From positions 17,078,736 through 17,142,735 of the forward strand of contig OW387142.1 in the NCBI GenBank assembly GCA_936440205.1: 64,000 bases of DNA, in the 5' to 3' direction. Both the position numbers and the translations under genes were made by a program. Under the pieces are notes generated by a model, which was not told the origin of the DNA, did no database searches, and saw only the letters and a program-made list of their open reading frames with translations. Positions 1 through 11,272 of the stretch are shown here, piece after piece; the first letter of the stretch is position 1, and the number at the start of each line of letters is the position of its first letter. Source of the stretch: Lepidonotus clava (lineage: Eukaryota; Annelida; Polychaeta; Phyllodocida; Polynoidae).

Positions 1-489
1 AAATATTGTTTTTAAAAAGATTTTTTGGCATTGCCTTATTCCCGATGAGTGTTGGAACCATACCAGATAAATACTTTCTATCGTCTTTTGAAAGAAAATA
101 TGGTAAAAACATTTTGGAGACAGTTTTGGTGACTTCAGGACTATAGAGACGTAAGTTTTGAGGGTAAGCCTGAGTCCCAAAGTTTGGCTCTTTAAAAGGA
201 ATTTACTATAATCCCGTGGGGTATCGTGCCATGTATCCGACCGTTTAGGTAGCCTAATTATGTAGCTGATTTGAGTAAAGTATATCAGATAAAAAATGGC
301 ATTCAGTACAATTGAATTGTTGGCCTAATGCGCCGGTAACGATAAAAGAAATACCCTTAGCTTAATTTATATTTTTTTAGAAGAGCGAAGGGGAGCCTTT
401 GCTAACACTGACTCATTGTATTACAAAAGGCGCTATTGCACGAAACCTTTCTAGTCGGTCAACCGACACCTTGGGGATGGGCGGGATAG

Positions 490-680
490 TCCTGCTCTGT
501 TTACAATGGTATTGCCTAGGCTCTTTTTTTAACGTTGTTTATTGATCGTATTCACGTTCACACATGATCTTCCAGACTAAGTAATATACTGAATATAGGG
601 GATCGCCGGCACAGTTCTGCTCTGTTTACACTGGTATTGCCTAGGATACACAGGATCTTCCAGACTAGGTAATATATACA
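490..680. repeat. Imperfect two-copy tandem duplication
   Basis: Two adjacent blocks share CTGCTCTGTTTACA, GGTATTGCCTAGG and ATCTTCCAGACTA in the same order, once at about 491-590 and again at about 614-676. The second copy is shorter because the spacer between the last two motifs is reduced. No coding potential is seen. Confidence 0.6.
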
Positions 681-2280
681 ATATAATATGTTAGAATACA
701 TGAAGTATGTGAGTGATAAATAAAAATGGATGAAGGGCGGTAATGAAAATCTTAATGAACTCATGATCTTCCCCCATTTGCTGCAGGCATGATCTAACGA
801 ACAATAGCCTATAGAATGAGTAACAATATCCATTTCACTTGGGCTCCTCAGCCATTCAATACCAGCACAAGAGATATGACACAGTGGTCACATTAATCAC
901 ATTTTCTTTTCAATGCCCTCATTATGGAAAGGATATATTCTGGGCAGTCTATTTTACATGGGATTCATAATAGTATAGCATTGCAATTCCGAGTCAATGA
1001 ATACATGCTGGATCTATTTTGACGGTAATTAACAACGTATCCTTCATACATCTGGCAAAATTTAAAGGAAAAACTACAATGATTGTACATTGTAGATTAC
1101 AATTGTACATTATGTTAAAGACGTGTTTACACTGTCATACAACTTTCCTATGCGTGCAGCTTGTTAAACATTTTGTGTCAAAATGTTATTTATGTATGAT
1201 CAAACAAAAACTAGCTGACAGTGTACGCTGAGTATGGAAAGAAAGTGCACATACATGCAAATTAACATTCGTATATGGGTGGTTTTGTGTATGTGTATGA
1301 ATCTATGTGTGTGTGACAGAAATTAAAAGCATAACCTATGCGTAGTTTTGACCCTCTAATAATCCATGATAATAGAACTACAGCTAATACATTAAGATTG
1401 TACACGTAGGCCTACATGTATCACTGTTTGTTATAATTATGTAGTGGCATTTTAACCAAGAGTCAATCTTCTATCAAATTAATTCACTTACTTTCATTCT
1501 CTCAATTCGTAGTTAGAGTTAAATATAAAGCTTGAAACTGGAGTGTCCGTCTGGAAGAATAATATGTACAACTCCTGGTTTTCTGAGGTCAAATCCTAAT
1601 CTCTCTGTGAGTTCCAACGCCTAAATGTTGTTTGCCATTCTGTGCACATAGGTATGTGTTATAGCAACCACCTCCCACCTCTTTTTCCGTATTGAGCATT
1701 TTACTTATTAATTATTCAAAACGCACAGACCCACTCCGACCAGGAGACGAGAGGCGCCAGCCATGCACTGAGGCGTTACTTATAGATGATTGCTGGCTCA
1801 AGATTTTAGTTTGGACAGGAATCAATGACATTTCGTCGAAGGTATAAAAAGTGGAGCTCAAAGAACTGAAGTGGCTACATCATCATTCGTTTAACGGACC
1901 ACATGCATGATTGATTAGTGTTATATGGAAGCACACTGCCCTCCTGCCAAATGGCCTAAGAAATACAAGTCTGCGCGCTTGCTAAGGGCCTCTTTTTTAT
2001 GTTGCCTTGCACGGTTTGCAGTGCATTACTATAATTATGACTAAACGTTACTCATCGGTTAGGTACAAAAACAAGTTCACTCAATAGACCTTTTTCATTA
2101 GTGTGGCGCCCCGCTTGCCTATTAGTCTGAATCAATGGATTAAGTCATGGTATCCTGGAACTGGTCCTGAACAAGGCGTCTATGGCAGGGTCCATTGCAC
2201 AAACTCGTGAAAACTGTAGGAAATACATGTCGTTACCGAATGTCAAATAGAAACGCCTCACATGACATTTAACGTGGCCA

Positions 2281-2371
2281 AGGACCTTCCATTAAGTGCG
2301 TAAGAAAATTCCAGCACCCGGGCCACTGCCCCCCCCCCCCCCCCCTTGATGCATACTTAAGGGAAGGCCCT
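2281..2371. repeat. Small palindromic element, CCTTCCATT family (short copy)
   Basis: The left end reads ACCTTCCATTAAGTGCGTA and the right end reads TGCATACTTAAGGGAAGG, which are imperfect inverted repeats around a poly-C tract. The same ends and the C-rich stretch followed by TTGATGCATAC or TTGGTGCATAC recur at 8103-8265 and 28467-28641. This is the shortest of the three copies. It looks like a non-autonomous DNA transposon (MITE). Confidence 0.6.
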
Positions 2372-2560
2372 CATAATACAACAGTTTAAACAACTAACAA
2401 TATTGAAATTGTCAACGCATTGGCGCATTGTGGACCTCACTGGTTTATATATCCATAGGTCTGTAAGTGTAAGTGTGGGCTTAACAAGCCCTGCTCACAT
2501 ATATAAGTCTGTCTCAAGTGGAAGACCACGGTTTGCCCTGGTGACAATTCAATGCGAGGT

Positions 2561-2709
2561 CCAGGGGCGGATCTAGGAATTTGAAAAAAAGGAGGGGGGG
2601 CGTGCCATTGCAAAAGTTTTGCCCAGGAATTCTACATTAACAAAATTTGGGCCAAAAAAAGTGGGGTGTGCCCCCTGCACGCCCCTCACCCCCACCCGAA
2701 ATCCGCGCC
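2561..2709. repeat. Small palindromic element, GGCGGATCCAG family
   Basis: The left end GGGGCGGATCTAGGAA and right end CGAAATCCGCGCC are inverted repeats. Between them lie G-rich and C-rich tracts and the phrase TTCTACATTAA. Related copies with ends close to AGTGGCGGATCCAG occur at 10825-10957, 17271-17411, 18054-18247, 31350-31508, 45683-45759 and 57866-58014. It is read as a MITE family; the target duplication is not clear. Confidence 0.6.
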
Positions 2710-5447
2710 TGAGGTCATTGTCCACGACCCATTACTGACCACAAGCAGTGCACAGGTGCATATGGATGTGAAGTTCTATGATATATCTAATAATCTCCCC
2801 CTCAAATGATTGTAAAGATAGTTAAGAATTAGTTCTGAGGAGAACTACTTTTCTGGGCCGCTGGGTACCAGCAGTAGGTTTTCAGTGTAGAATGCTGGAA
2901 ACTTTCTTGACTGCTTAATCATTGCAGCAAATAGCAATCAATGGACATATTAAGCTTTTCAAAGGTTTTGAACTTTGATAGGAAAAGGTATCATCAATTA
3001 TTGGCATATATCATGAGAGGTAAATGTAATTAGCAACTTTCATTTATATATCTTCAGATATCTTAAAGCATTTTCCACCTTTTGAATTGACAAATTATCC
3101 TTGGAATACATACAAAACTTGGCCGATCATGCATGTTATATGTGAAAAGTAACAAGATATTTTATATTTCAAAGCCTGATTGATGGAACTATGGGCTAAT
3201 ATTAATAGGCTTTTTATAGGATACAGGCAAATGTTGCATCTGACTGTCATATATAATTAAATATCAAACTTTTTATACCAATAAGCATGAAAAAAGGCAA
3301 AAAATAACTACAATTGACCTCTGAGAGCAACCTATTATGTCAATTAGGCTGTGTTTGGTGAGATACAAGCACATAGTTGGACATTATTATCATGTATAAG
3401 TACATGTCACAAACTGTTATGATTGCACTATCTTTTATACTTTCTTATTAGAAAACCTATTAGATAGTAATTATAGATAATTGTATATAAAGAAACAACA
3501 AGAATGGGCAAGAAATGAGCAAACATTCTATAGTAGAATATAAATTGCTGCTCAGTGACCAAATGGCTTATTGGAAAATCTGTGCAACATGGTGATATTT
3601 CAAAATTTCACCTCAGCCTTCTGACTTTGTTCATTTGCTGAATAGTGCTTGCATATAGTTAAGTGGCACATCATTAGATTCCAAATTGAATTCTCTAAAC
3701 TCCCTGTTGAAATAATTGAAGTAAATTGAAAGTTGAAGATTCTATTTTGAATTAAGTTGTTGGAAGTCAGGAAAAATACTAAATTTCATCAAATTTTGGA
3801 GGATGTTCCAAACATTCCAAATCATTTGGGATGTTCAGATAGAACACATTTCATCCACATTCATAATATACATATTCCTAGTTTCAGAACAATACTAAGA
3901 TGAATAAAATTGATCGTGAATTGAAAGAATTATGAAGATTCCTTTGAAAAATGTCAGGGCAACTTAATGTTTTTGATTGCAATTTGCTGCAACGATAGTG
4001 CCCGGCGTGTACACCAATAACCTATGGCTGGTACCCAGTGGCCCCGAAGGTTCAGAAGGTTAGATATGACCTATCCCAGATCATTCAATCAAACTCTTCA
4101 GGGAAGAGATACGGTGACTTGTCATATCTAATTTCAACCTGGTGTTGTCCTAACAATTTATATAGGCATACTTATTCATGAAATAAACTAACCTTGTGGT
4201 GGCAACGTTAAGAAACCACCCAGGGTCTGAAAATCAAAAAAACTGCAAAGTTTACAAGTGTATATAGAATTTCCGGTGTTTGAATGCGCAGGACTGCAAA
4301 CCCACTAGGCAGATATTCAAATGGTTTTCCATGTGCAACATGTTGTATACAAAATGGACCCATTTCGGACAAAAGGGAGAAGAAACATAACAAGTATAAA
4401 ATGTTTACAAGACCCATTATGAAAAGGATAATATTTTTTCCATTTCATCAGTACGTGTACTTCTATATGTCAGTCTATCATGTACAATGCATGTACATTC
4501 ACTGAAACACCATCGTCCCGAGAACTATCCCTAGAGATATTCCACATTGAAACCATTACACTTCGAATCGATGCACACAATCTCCTGTTCAACAACTCAT
4601 TTCCACTGCTCTGTCTTGAGATGATACCCAGATACGTAGAGTGCTTCATCTAGCCATAAACCCAAACTCCCTACTTCTGATTCTTTATTAAATAGGCCTA
4701 TGCCTTCGAATGTTGCATTTGTCACAACAGGGCCGAGAAGATGTACTCTTAACTTGCTTTTTACAAAAGCAATTTGGACCTACATGACAGCCTATGCACA
4801 TCAGAAAATGACCAATAAAAAGTAAGTCCTGTATGAGTTATGATAATAATTTTAGGGCAATATCATTTGAAAAGTACGCCATGACTGACTATTTTTATGT
4901 TAACTTGTTGGTCAGATGGTAAATTACGACTAGCCTACACGAGCCTTAGATATCATGGTATAAGCCAGATAGCATAATATACAGGGATAATTACTCTGTA
5001 AGAGCGTATTGCGTTTCAGCCTTGCACAAGCTACCTCTGCTCGCATGTGTACATTTATGTGTACGTAGTAAATGGACGGCCACCATCCACAGCTTGCTTT
5101 GGCTGTCCATGTTTGTTAAACCACTCTGGCATTAGGCTGACCAAATAAGTCATGTGTATTCACAGTCCCAGCAATATGCATTTAAGTACCGCAATATGGT
5201 AATCATGATTATATTTTGCTTTCCCTTCGAAGTTACATTCGAAGTTAACTTTCATACTGTACTATATATGTTCGCATTGCCTTAACAGTATTTGCCGAAT
5301 GTACCAAATGGTCCAGTAAATCACTACTTTCTCCTTATAAATACGAAACAGAAATTCAGAATCAGGAAACTTTTAACAGTTGTAGGATATAGGCCTACCC
5401 TTATATTGGATAGTTTTTCCAGGGGCCAAATCTAAGAATTAAGCTTA

Positions 5448-6077
5448 TAGTCCAGGAGCCAAATCTGAAAATCCTGATTTACCCTCCGCGGTGAGCCCCC
5501 TGGATTTTCTTGATTTTTTTCATCTTATAGCATCATAGGGACCATGAATCAAGATGGTTCCGAAGAATTTAGGTATGCGAACACTGTCTAATTACGCGAT
5601 TTGTGCTTAATTAGCAAAAAATGAAAAACGCGTTATTTCTAAATTTCTCTGGAACTATGTAAGATATTATAACATGCTATATGTCATCTGAAAGGTAATT
5701 TTTTTCCAGATTTTTTGACATATTGTTTGCTATTGTTATTAATCATGGCGATGAGAAATCAAAGAAAAACTGTTGTTTCAGTCAAAATCATTAGAACTTA
5801 GGGGTCCAAGGTTAAACTCTGGAATTGATAAACCAAGTCCTAGGTATACTTAAAGGGGATCTTTAGGCAGTTTTTAGAGAAAGTTGCATCTGATTTCATT
5901 GGAAATATAATGTAGAAATGATTTTTTGCTGATTAAATTCTAACCGACTACAGGCTCATTTTGCACTTGTATTTCAAAAGGAGAGATGATATCATGAAAA
6001 TAACACAATATATCCTAAAGAGATGGGAAAATGATTATCACTGTCTCCCTTAACTGGTATTTCAATGCTTTCTGAGC
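5448..6077 (+). repeat. Left inverted arm of the foldback element
   Basis: This arm carries CCTCCGCGGTGAGCCCCC near its outer end, then a conserved run around GCGTTATTTCTAAATTTC, and ends near CTTTCTGAGCC. Each block is found reverse-complemented and in reverse order in the right arm. Confidence 0.85.
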
Positions 6078-8102
6078 CAATTAGTCCATTGTATACAACA
6101 TTGGAATTGTAAAATAAGTAAACATTAGCAAGAAATATGTGTCCATGTAATTTGCAGACAAGCTCATCTTTGTTGCCTGATCAAACTAGTATAGTCATTG
6201 ATTTATTTACTCAAAATGGTATGGATGGCTCCTTATATTGCCAAAGATTCACACATTGACAATATGCAGCAAACAATATGCAGCAAACTTCTATTTACAT
6301 ACCCCTGTACCCACTGATCTTTAAAAAGTATGTTCCTATAGTGAGAGTGGGAGTTGTAGGCTGTAATTCTCTTTTAAATCCCCCCATGGCTGGCCCCAAT
6401 ATCTAATGTTTACCTCACCCTGGCAACAGGCCTGAGGCCTGGAGAGACAGAGGAATGATAAAGATGGCAGACTAGGGTTCTTATTTCCCTTTTGTGTGAA
6501 TTAACCCATTGGTAAGACACTGTGCTTACAACCTAATGAACGTTCCCTCAGAGAGAGGGGCAGGCTTAAAATTTGGCTGCTTATGACTGTCTTATTATTA
6601 AATTTTATCACATAATTCCACAAGGAGCATGGGGTTCATCACTGCAGCTGGTTAGATAAAATGATAAAGTTAACTGTTTAGACAATGTTGCCTTCCAGCA
6701 GTAAAATAAAGGTAGTGGATCTTCAGAACCTAATCAGTGGTGGAGAGGTCTAGCCATTCCCCTGAGCGACCTGAACTGGGGGATAAGGGCAGCCTCCCAT
6801 GGTGCAACACACTGCAGGCCTATATATAGTGTGCCATAAACTGTGGGATTGCTGACCACCTGCTGTACTTTTGTTAACATCCTACCACCAATCTTACAAA
6901 TTAAACTTTGTTACTCTTTTGCTTCTAGAGGGTTTACAGTTCCAGGCTGTATGGGTTCATTGCTCACTTAGCTTTATACCCTTTTGTATTATAGACTAAG
7001 TATTCAGTGTTGTATTATAAGAACTGATCATAGACTAGAGGATTATTCATATATTTGAATAATGACTCCCTTAGTTTTGGGTCTCTGAGTATTTACCATA
7101 TTGACCTTTCCCTTAGTATCTAACTATAAGCTGTCTCTTGCTGTTGGTTAGGGAAATTGGATCCTTATTCATAGCAGTTGAGAAATGAAAATGGTCAGTT
7201 ATATTTTGATAAGGGAATAATGTTGTTTCTGAGTTTTATATAACAGAAAGTTTGAGGTTACAACCAGAATCACATCAATTTGTTGCTCTTGTACATTCTC
7301 CTAATACCATACTGCCTTGGTTATGGTCCCACAGCAAGGGTGATGTGCACATGCTGCTCAATGTGGTAATGCTGCTAGATAGTATTGGGAAACCAGTATT
7401 GGCTATACCATAAATTCGTAATTTTGAAATAGAAAGATATATCAGGAACTTCTGTATTGTTTCAGGTTTTGATATTTGTTTGAGGTCTTGCCAATGATAT
7501 TGATATGTATGTACACACACAGAGGTCTCAATTCCTCTGGTACCCTTCCTAATAAAATTGGATATATGGCAAAATCCTGTTAGTTGGTAGGATGAATCTC
7601 AGTGAAGCATGACCAAAGGCAGGTCATAACTTGTATTGGTAATTTACGAGGATTGGATGTTTGGCTCTTAGAAATGAACTGTGACCATGATCATAATTTA
7701 ATATCAAATTACTAATACCAGTAACCCATATATAGAATAAAATATAAGAAATCTATTTTGTGTATGGTCAAGCTAAGTTACTCATTTATATAAGCACATG
7801 GGTCTAGGATCCAACAGTGCAATCTAGTAATTTATTAAAACCAACAATTTGGCAGAGGTAGCACACCTATAAAGTTTACAAGTTTAACAAATAACACACT
7901 TGGTCTTTTTGCAGTCGGCATATTGATACAAGGACTCTTTTCTAAATTCAGAACCTTTGATATATGACAGCATACTTTTTGGGATTCATCTTTTCTTTAA
8001 AGTAGTATACCCTCAGAAATCTGGATTGGGGTCAGGTAATGGGTGAGTCTGCTACAAGCTATTCTTTTCTTTATGTAAACAAGAAGTAGAGGAAACTATA
8101 AC

Positions 8103-8265
8103 AGGCCTTCCATTTAATAAGTACACACATTTTAAAAAATCTCAGATCCCCACCCCCCTTTGGTCATAAATATACATTGGATTTGTACTAGAAAGTACAC
8201 ACATTTTCAAAGATTCCATACCTCCCTCCCCCCCTTGATGCATACAAACTTAATGCAAGGGCCCT
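8103..8265. repeat. CCTTCCATT-family MITE nested in the foldback element
   Basis: The ends GGCCTTCCATTTAATAAGTA and ACTTAATGCAAGGGCCC are imperfect inverted repeats. Two internal AAGTACACACATTTT-like units separate two C-rich tracts. It resembles 28467-28641 closely and lies just outside the right arm of the surrounding foldback, so it probably inserted later. Confidence 0.65.
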
Positions 8266-8408
8266 AATAAGATGGTTTGTAATCAAACTGAAACATTACC
8301 ATGGTATTATGCTGAGGAAAGAAAGCTTACTCAAACCATAGTTTTATTGTGACACATCTTTCACTGTGATCCAAAATGCTCTCCAAACAGCTACCATATT
8401 ATATACAT

Positions 8409-9060
8409 GTGCCCAAATGGCTGTGAAAGCACTGAAATACCAGCCTAGGGAGATAGTGATCATCATTTCCACATCTCTTTAGGATATATTGTGTTATTTT
8501 CATGATATCATCTCTCCTTTTGAAATACAAGTGCAAAATGAGCCTGTAGTCGGTTAGAATTTAATCAGCAAAAAATCATTTCTACATTATATTTCTAATA
8601 AAATCAGATGCAACCTTCTTTAAAAACTGCCTAAAGATCCCCTTTAAGTATACCTAGGACTTGGTTTATCAATTCCAGAGTTTAACCTTGGATACTTAAG
8701 TTCTAATGATTTTGACTGAAACAACAGTTTTTCTTTAATTACTCATCGCCATGATTAATGACAATAGAAAACAATATATCAAAAAATCAGGCAAAAAATT
8801 ACCTTTCAGATGACATATAGCATGTTATCATATCTTACATAGTTCCAGAGAAATTTAGAAATAACGCGTTTTTCATTTTTTGCTAATTAAGCACAAAATC
8901 GCGTAATTAGACAGTGTTCGCATACCTAAATTCTTCGGAACCATCTTGATTCATGGTCCCTAGGATGCTATAAGATGAAAAAAATCAAGAAAATCCAGGG
9001 GGCTCACCGCGGAGGGTAAATCCTTATTTTGACTGATTTCAGGATTTGGCTCCTGGACTA
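8409..9060 (-). repeat. Right inverted arm of the foldback element
   Basis: Reverse complement of 5448-6077. It includes the same GGGGGCTCACCGCGGAGG block near the outer end. An extra stretch of about a dozen bases (near 9024-9040) interrupts the match close to the tip. The arms have clearly diverged, which suggests the element is not recent. Confidence 0.85.
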
Positions 9061-9924
9061 TTAAGGTTGCACGTGAATTTGAGAGTTCCAAGTAAAGTGG
9101 AGCAGATTCCATCTTACATATTCAATATTGTTTTCAAGTTATATCTATATTTTTGAAATCTAAGTGGGTTCTAGACACACCCTCCACCTATTGCATGGCT
9201 ACGTTATACTAATTTCATCACTATACATAATCATATAGGTCTATATATATAGCCACAACAACGACAACCAAGTGAAATGAATAGTAAATCATATAATGTA
9301 GGCCTACTTTATGTCTGACTGCACTATAAGATTGTCACGATTATGATGTTTATCATAGTTGAGTATACATGGAAAAGACACACATGTGCTATTGGAGTAT
9401 TCAATACGTTGTCTGAAGTGTTCCTATACGTTTATGACATTCATGGACAAAAAAAACAGTTGTACGAACTATCTATATTATAATCGTATATCAGCATATT
9501 ATTATGTATGCAGATATCAGACATGCAATTTAGATGTTTAGTAAACACTTAAAAGTAAACAAGTCAAGTAGACATCGAATGTATACATATAAAAAAAAAC
9601 ACTATTATATATGCATCTTGGTACAATGCATTCTGTATAAAGATATCCAAAGATTTCTCCTTTGCCAAATGTCGCTATACAGAAGGACTTGCTTCCAAAG
9701 CGTATAGCCATCATTACACATACACACAACCTGAACATGTTCATACACAAACCTATAGGTAATACATATAGGAATTGATTACAACTAACCCACCCCATGC
9801 ATAATCATATTCAAATCCACCAAACCTATAACCCAAAGACAGAAAAAGTCACTCTACTCACTCAGAACAGTCCTGCTTAATTCCTAAATAAGACGTTGTT
9901 GTACTACAAGTCCTAGGCGTTAGT

Positions 9925-10195
9925 TTTAGACTTCCGATGCGGCCATGATTTCGCTGAATCCTATCGGCCCCCAGGTGTGGCATGTATCCTGCCTGGTGAC
10001 GGAGGCGCCAACCTTGTTAGGGCGTCCCGATGTTGACCGTTGTCAGGTGACATGTATGCCACCACAGCTTCGGCCGCTCACGGAAACAGCCGAGTGTAGG
10101 CCTACGGGCCGCCTCGGCGTATCGTTGGCGCACTGCCCGGTGGGTTTCTCATGGCAGTTTTCTCACCTAGTCCCCCCGTCAAAGCGTGTATAATA
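9925..10195. other. GC- and CpG-rich island of unknown role
   Basis: This 270-bp block is markedly richer in G+C and CpG than the AT-rich flanks. An ATG-initiated open frame of about 83 codons (9943-10193, +) in the context GCGGCCATG crosses it, but its product is not recognisable and no compatible downstream exon was found. It could be an unrecognised first exon, a CpG-rich promoter of a gene whose body I cannot see, or a fossil insertion. Confidence 0.3.
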
Positions 10196-10824
10196 TACCA
10201 CCGGGACTCGACACTGCTATAGAAGTGCCATGCTATGTATAGAGTATATAATTTGGAAGTTAATCCTTACTGCAGCTATTCTATGTACTCACTTCCAGAA
10301 CAAATACTATAGGGTGCATGCATGGAAGGCATGAGACTGTAGGCCTATTTGATATAGCTGTATTTTATCATGCAGATCACAAAAGGGAAATTTTCATAGG
10401 CCTATGCAGGTCATCAAAGGTATCAAAGCCTTCGATGTCTATCATCATTCTTGATATCGATTTAATGGTAATCTATTATTTGCTATTCAATTTCCACACA
10501 TATTGGAATAATTCATGGAGAAATGATGATTTATATCAAGCTCATTCCGATTAGGATAATTATAATATAATTATACTTGCTATAGCATTTCCATTTGGAA
10601 TATCTTGTCCGTCTGATATAACCGACCGATTGATAGCACGGGATGGAAGCTAAGATAATTGAGACAGGCATAGGTGAAATGATGACCACAGGCAAGGGCT
10701 ATATGTGGGACGCTTAAGTATATGGAAGACGGGCGATGAGAGAAAGATGTAGGAGGGGACTAGCCACCATTCAATTTTGCAAACGTATTAATTCATGCTC
10801 TGCAGACGCCCATTCACTCCCATG

Positions 10825-10957
10825 GCAGGGACGGATTTAGAGGGGGGCGCCACATACAATTTTTAAGCGCAAAATTCAAGCGAGGAGGGGGGAGGGGGCG
10901 CCGATAAACATAATATTTTAGGGCGCCCACTCTTTGAAAGAGTCTGAATCCGCCCAC
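10825..10957. repeat. GGCGGATCCAG-family MITE
   Basis: The left end GGGACGGATTTAGAGG and right end TCTGAATCCGCCC are inverted, with G-rich internal sequence and two GGCGCC motifs. It matches the arrangement of the copy at 2561. Confidence 0.55.
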
Positions 10958-10989
10958 GACCTATCGATGCACAAAAAGCCTGTATTCCA

Positions 10990-11272
10990 CCAGGAGCCAT
11001 ATTTTCGCAACTATGCCTAATTAGGGTGACCAGTTGAATTTTGATTAGTGTTTTATCATTGGTAATTATGTCTAAGACAACAAGTATTTACATGTTATTA
11101 TTCCCCCCATGGGTTATTTTGAAAACCGGAATCACCCGAGAATTGTCCAGTTTAAATAAAGGTAAAAAAAAAAGACATTGCTACTTTTTGTGAAGTATAG
11201 AACATCAATATATGAGACCCTAATCAAAATTGACGTGATTAGCCTAATCAGTTACGAAGATATGGCCCCAGG
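10990..11272. repeat. Palindromic element ending in GGAGCCATATTTTCG
   Basis: The first 60 bp (GGAGCCATATTTTCGCAACT onward) pair with the reverse complement of 11219-11272, including ATTTTGATTAG/CTAATCAAAAT. The size of about 280 bp and the lack of coding sequence fit a MITE. A related pair of ends with ATATCTTCATAACTAATTTG is seen at 31718-31946. Confidence 0.55.

Larger units (their letters stand above)
1..5447. other. Intergenic region without convincing genes
   Basis: No reading frame here looks like a conserved protein and no chain of splice-compatible exons was found on either strand. The region is AT-rich and contains a short tandem duplication (490-680) and two small palindromic elements (2281-2371 and 2561-2709). 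A TATA-like site (GGTATAAAAAG, near 1840-1850) lies in a slightly GC-richer patch at 1740-1990, but no coding exon follows it, so a promoter cannot be claimed. A gene with exons too short to spot by eye could be missed. Confidence 0.5.
5448..9060. mobile_element. 3.6 kb foldback DNA element with long inverted arms
   Basis: The sequence starting TAGTCCAGGAGCCAAATC at 5448 returns as its reverse complement ending at 9060. The arms run about 5448-6077 and 8409-9060 (roughly 630-650 bp) and stay clearly complementary throughout with scattered substitutions and small indels. TTA lies immediately outside both ends (5445-5447 and 9061-9063), fitting a 3-bp target duplication as made by PIF/Harbinger-type transposases, although a degraded 4-bp TTAA site is also possible. 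The central 2.3 kb has no recognisable transposase, polymerase or capsid gene, so the copy is non-autonomous. A smaller element (8103-8265) is nested inside it. Confidence 0.8.

Noticed and set aside
1740-1990. TATA-containing patch that could be a promoter
   Set aside because: No coding exon follows on the + strand and no transcript evidence exists. The TATA-like word is expected by chance in AT-rich DNA.
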